A stretch of 64,000 nucleotides of DNA from Flavobacteriales bacterium (GTDB lineage Bacteria; Bacteroidota; Bacteroidia; Flavobacteriales_F; PHOS-HE28), in contig JADJWA010000001.1 of the NCBI GenBank assembly GCA_016716605.1, positions 3,517,001-3,581,000 on the forward strand. Reading direction: 5' to 3'. Made by a program: the position numbers and the translations under genes. Numbering within the stretch: the first letter of the stretch is position 1; every line of letters begins with the position of its first letter. Below are positions 60,609 through 64,000 of the stretch, piece after piece. The notes beneath the pieces were generated by a model, which was not told the DNA's origin, did no database searches, and worked only from the letters and a program-made list of their open reading frames with translations.

Positions 60609-61787
60609 ATGGCACTTGAAGTCGTCATCGTTTCCGCAGTGCGCACCCCCATCGGCAGCTTCGGCGGCAGTCTTTCCGAAGTGCCCGCCACCAAGCTGGG
60701 CGCGGCCGCGATACAAGGTGCGATTGCCAAGGCAGGGGTCAAGGCCGAAGAAGTGCAGGAGGTGATCATGGGCAGTGTGCTGCAGGCCAACCTGGGCCAG
60801 GCGCCGGCCAGGCAAGCCGCCAAGTTCGCCGGCCTCCCGGATGAAGTGGCATGCACCACGGTGAACAAGGTCTGCGCAAGCGGCATGAAGGCAATCATGA
60901 TGGCCGCGCAGGATATCCTTCTCGGCGATGCCGATGTGGTGGTGGCCGGCGGCATGGAGAGCATGAGCCAGACACCCTATTATGTCGAGAAGGCGCGCTA
61001 CGGCTACCGATTCGGCAATGGAGTGCTCATTGACGGCATCGGCAGGGACGGCCTCACCGACGTTTACCACCAGACCGCCATGGGCGTGAGCGCCGAGCTC
61101 TGCGCCAAGGAGCACAGGATCACCCGCGAAGAACAGGACGCATTCGCCATCGAGAGCTACAAACGCAGCGCAGCCGCATGGTCCGCAGGCCGTTTCGCCG
61201 ATGAAGTGGTGCCTGTGACCGTTGCCACGCGCAAAGGCGATGTGCAAGTGGCCGAGGACGAAGAGTACAAGAACGTCAACTTCGACAAGGTTCCCGCGCT
61301 TAAGCCGGTGTTCCAGAAAGACGGCACCGTGACCGCGGCGAACGCCAGCACCATCAACGACGGCGCCGCTGCACTGGTGCTCATGACCGCGGAGAAAGCG
61401 AAGGCCCTTGGTTTGAAGCCCCTTGCCCGGATCCTAAGCTATGCGGATGCGGAGCAGGCACCTGAATGGTTCACCACCACGCCAGCGAAGGCCCTCCCCC
61501 GTGCTGTGGAAAAGGCCGGTCTGAAAATGAGCGACCTCCAATTCGTTGAACTGAATGAGGCCTTCAGCGTGGTGGGCATCGCCAACACCCGGCTCATGGG
61601 CCTCGACCCCGCCAAGGTGAACGTGAATGGCGGAGCCGTGAGCCTGGGCCACCCTCTGGGGTGCAGCGGTGCGCGCATCATCGTTACGCTGATCAACGTG
61701 CTGAAGCAGAACAAAGCCCGCTTCGGCGGTGCCGGCATCTGCAACGGCGGCGGCGGTGCCAGTGCCATGGTGATCGAGGCTCTCTAA
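60609..61787 (+). CDS. Acetyl-CoA C-acetyltransferase (thiolase)
   Basis: 392 residues from ATG at 60609 (MALEVVIVSAVRTP). The acylated Cys89 is in TTVNKVCASGMKAI, and GGAVSLGHPLGCSGAR and GGAGICNGGGGASAMVIE carry the catalytic His and second Cys. It joins two acetyl-CoA into acetoacetyl-CoA or cleaves it, in fatty acid/ketone body or mevalonate-related metabolism. The promoter and a symmetric dyad lie just upstream. No beta-oxidation partners are adjacent. Confidence 0.94.
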   Translation: MALEVVIVSAVRTPIGSFGGSLSEVPATKLGAAAIQGAIAKAGVKAEEVQEVIMGSVLQANLGQAPARQAAKFAGLPDEVACTTVNKVCASGMKAIMMAAQDILLGDADVVVAGGMESMSQTPYYVEKARYGYRFGNGVLIDGIGRDGLTDVYHQTAMGVSAELCAKEHRITREEQDAFAIESYKRSAAAWSAGRFADEVVPVTVATRKGDVQVAEDEEYKNVNFDKVPALKPVFQKDGTVTAANASTINDGAAALVLMTAEKAKALGLKPLARILSYADAEQAPEWFTTTPAKALPRAVEKAGLKMSDLQFVELNEAFSVVGIANTRLMGLDPAKVNVNGGAVSLGHPLGCSGARIIVTLINVLKQNKARFGGAGICNGGGGASAMVIEAL

Positions 61788-61876
61788 GAGCACTGCCATT
61801 TACAAGCGCGCGTTGAGCGTGAATGCGCAGGGCTTCGCGCTGATCGCGGCTGGGAGCAGAGCCTCGCACCGCGCGG

Positions 61877-62260
61877 ATGAAAGCCCTTAGGACCATCGGC
61901 CTGGTGATCCTCCGCAACCCCTACATGACCCTGGCCTGGTACGGGCACCTGGGCTTCAAGGACTAGGATTGGGACAGGACCTCGGGCTCTTCGCCATCGT
62001 CGGCATCAGTTGGGGCATCGCGGTATTCGAATACATGTTGCAGGTGCCAGCCAACCGCACCGGCAGCAATCTGCTTGGTGGGCCCATCAACTTGGTCCAA
62101 CTGAAAGTGCTGCAGGAAGCAATCACGCGCGTTGCTTTCGCTGTGTTCACGCTCATCGTTTCAAGCACGAGGCCCTGCGCTGGAATCACGCGCTCGCCGC
62201 CGCATTGCTCATGGCAGCGGTTTGGCTCGTGTTCAAGAAGCAGCGCGGGGTGGCAGGTTG
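61877..62260 (+). pseudogene. DUF486/DMT-family small membrane protein, two frameshifts
   Basis: Three pieces in three frames together follow DUF486 proteins. First MKALRTIGLVILRNPYMTLAWYGHLGF from 61877 until a TAG at 61964. Then VGISWGIAVFEYMLQVPANR and LVQLKVLQEAITRVAFAVFTL in the frame of 61969. Then FKHEALRWNHALAAALLMAAVW in the frame of 62010, from about 62160. The right end is approximate. Either the gene is dead or two single-base sequence errors are present. It lies between the thiolase and antiporter genes. Confidence 0.7.
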
Positions 62261-62412
62261 GCGGTTGCTGATTGATGCAGAGGCAGGCTGTGGGTTGATG
62301 CCGAGGCATGCTCGCCTATCTACGGCAGGCAGGAGGTCGATTCGGATCTTGTGCGCTTGTTTCGTACGGCTGTCAACCTACAACCCTCAACTTCACGACC
62401 TTCAACCTCCGC

Positions 62413-64000
62413 ATGCACTTCCCCCTGTTCGGTGAACTTGTTGTGATCCTCGCGCTGGCCGCGGGGATCCTGCTGCTTTTCCGCCGATTCAGATTGCCGG
62501 GCATCCTGGCCTTCATTCTCACGGGCATGATCGCCGGCCCTCATGGCTGGGGCTGGGTGAAGGAGGTGAAGGAGGTTGAGGCACTGGCCGAGATCGGCGT
62601 GGTATTCCTCCTCTTCGTGATCGGCATGGAGTTCAGCCTGAAGAAGCTCGCGAGCTTGGGTAAAACGGTGTTCGGTGGCGGTGGGCTCCAGGTCGGCCTC
62701 ACGATCGCCGGCGCGGGCGCGGTGCTGCACGCCTTTGGCGTGCGTCCGGAGAGCGCAGTATTCATCGGTTTCCTGGCCAGTTTGAGCAGCACCGCGATCG
62801 TGCTGCGGGTGCTGCAGGAGAAGGGCCGCATGGACAGCGCGCCGGGGCGCGTGGCCACCGCCATCCTGATCTTCCAGGACATCATCGTGGTGCCCATGAT
62901 GCTGGTGACACCGCTGCTGGCCGGGCAGAGCCAAGACATCGCTGGCGACATGTTGGTGCTGCTCGGCAAGATGGCCCTGCTCCTGGTGCTGGTCTTCGTT
63001 GGCGGCCGGTACTTCGTGCCCAAGCTGCTCCGGGCGGCCATCAAGGGCCGGGGCAAGGAGCTCTTCATCATCACCATCGTGGTGATCTGCTTCGCGGCCG
63101 CATTCACTACGCAGGCCATGGGACTATCGCTCGCACTGGGTGCCTTCTTCGCCGGATTGGTGATCAGCGAGACCGAGCACGCCTACCATGCCACCGGCAT
63201 CGTGCAGCCCTTCCATGAGCTCTTCCTGAGCTTCTTCTTCGTCTCCATCGGCATGCTGGTCGATCTGCGGCTCTTCTTCGATGCCCCCTTGTTGATCCTG
63301 GGCCTCTTCGCCGGAGCCACCGCGCTCAAGGTGATCGTGGCCGCGCTGGCCGTATGGGTGATGCGCTACCCCCTGCGCACCGCGCTCCACAGTGCCCTCG
63401 GCCTCTTCCAGCTCGGCGAATTCGGCTTCGTGCTCGCTATTCCCGGCTTGAAGCTCGGCCTGCTCAGCCAGGAGCACTACCAGCTCTTCCTCGCCGTAGC
63501 CATCCTGGGAATGGCCATCACGCCCTTCATGCTCGATCGCAGCGAGCGCATCGTACGCAAGGTCTTCCTGCAATTCGTGCCGGCGCGCGTGAGCAACCGC
63601 CTCGACAGCCTCATGCGCGTGAAGCGCGAGCAGGAAAGGCGCATGGCCACGGTGCTCAAGGACCACGTGGTGATCATCGGCTTCGGCCTCAACGGGCAGA
63701 ACGTGGCCACAGCCGCCATGGAGAGCGGAATCCGCTGCGCCGTGGTGGAAGAGGACCCCGACTTGGCTCGCAAGGCCCAGCTCGTAGGCCTGCCCGTGCT
63801 TCATGGCGACGCCACCAACGACCATGTGCTGCATGAGGCGCATGTGGAGCGCGCCCGCGTGGTGGTGGTGGCCATCAGCGATCCGGAGGCCACCAAGAAG
63901 ATCGTAGCCTCCGTGCGCGCCATCAGCGGAACCGTGTACATCCTGGTTCGGACGCGCTACGTGCGAGAGATCCAGGCGAACCTCGACGCAGGCGCTAACG
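62413..64000 (+). CDS. KefB/KefC-type cation:proton antiporter with TrkA-N domain (3' end cut)
   Basis: 529 codons to the window edge from ATG at 62413 (MHFPLFGELVVILAL). About 12 helices form a CPA2 exchanger domain, with LAEIGVVFLLFVIGMEFSLKKL, SLSSTAIVLRVLQEKG and LALGAFFAGLVISET typical. A TrkA-N/RCK domain starts near 415 (HVVIIGFGLNGQNVATAAMESG). Family members exchange K+ or Na+ for protons and some are gated by glutathione adducts; the ion here is unknown. A C-terminal TrkA-C domain may lie beyond the window. The upstream spacer carries CAACCT/CTTCAACC-type repeats. Confidence 0.92.
   Translation, partial: MHFPLFGELVVILALAAGILLLFRRFRLPGILAFILTGMIAGPHGWGWVKEVKEVEALAEIGVVFLLFVIGMEFSLKKLASLGKTVFGGGGLQVGLTIAGAGAVLHAFGVRPESAVFIGFLASLSSTAIVLRVLQEKGRMDSAPGRVATAILIFQDIIVVPMMLVTPLLAGQSQDIAGDMLVLLGKMALLLVLVFVGGRYFVPKLLRAAIKGRGKELFIITIVVICFAAAFTTQAMGLSLALGAFFAGLVISETEHAYHATGIVQPFHELFLSFFFVSIGMLVDLRLFFDAPLLILGLFAGATALKVIVAALAVWVMRYPLRTALHSALGLFQLGEFGFVLAIPGLKLGLLSQEHYQLFLAVAILGMAITPFMLDRSERIVRKVFLQFVPARVSNRLDSLMRVKREQERRMATVLKDHVVIIGFGLNGQNVATAAMESGIRCAVVEEDPDLARKAQLVGLPVLHGDATNDHVLHEAHVERARVVVVAISDPEATKKIVASVRAISGTVYILVRTRYVREIQANLDAGAN

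Overview
The window is a GC-rich chromosomal segment of a Bacteroidota bacterium, most likely a Flavobacteriales-type lineage. The evidence is: type IX secretion (T9SS) C-terminal sorting domains; a Bat aerotolerance operon; a nusB–DUF1573–yajC–coaE block; a tyrosine ammonia-lyase of the flexirubin type; Cu-binding MopE repeats; and start codons preceded by TAnnTTTG-like boxes rather than strong Shine-Dalgarno sequences. Genes are dense and usually lie in overlapping runs on both strands. Nothing resembling a prophage, plasmid, CRISPR array or complete insertion sequence was seen.

Layout. 1-5.8 kb (minus): two murein L,D-transpeptidases of different families (the first cut by the window edge), a ~169 bp MITE-like element, a membrane protein, a secreted protein and an MsbA-like ABC exporter. 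5.9-9.9 kb (plus): leucine dehydrogenase, NusB, a DUF1573 lipoprotein, YajC, CoaE and a small membrane protein. 9.9-11.4 kb: a DnaQ-like exonuclease and a secreted unknown.

11.4-29.0 kb is an aryl-polyene/flexirubin-type pigment cluster. A 15-gene minus-strand operon, mostly joined by ATGA stop/start overlaps, starts with tyrosine ammonia-lyase (aryl starter). It encodes FabG, three complete ketosynthases, two ketosynthase-like proteins without the active Cys, two acyl carrier proteins, two hot-dog dehydratases, a thioesterase, an LpxL-type acyltransferase, a polysaccharide deacetylase fused in frame to a LolA-like domain, and a glycosyltransferase with a DUF2062 tail. Diverging from it across only 34 bp are a giant MMPL exporter–PlsC acyltransferase–methyltransferase fusion and a CrtI/CrtISO-like oxidoreductase. 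No darA/darB (dialkylresorcinol) or coumarate-CoA ligase gene is present in the window.

29-45.8 kb: TypA, an enoyl-CoA hydratase-like protein, a dockerin-like protein next to a MopE-repeat protein, a class-3 lipase, a LytS/LytT-type two-component pair, AcpH-like and MltF-like proteins, a secreted deiminase with the catalytic residue pattern of Porphyromonas PPAD, a VOC protein, an Asp-box secreted protein and a MazG-like pyrophosphohydrolase.

45.9-54.8 kb: a complete nine-gene moxR–DUF58–Bat operon. 54.8-59.9 kb: a 1684-residue T9SS beta-helix protein with six ~79-residue repeats. 60.2-60.5 kb: three minus-strand tRNAs (Arg, Pro, Ser). 60.6 kb to the end: an acetyl-CoA acetyltransferase, a frameshifted DUF486 pseudogene and a KefB/C-type antiporter cut by the window edge.
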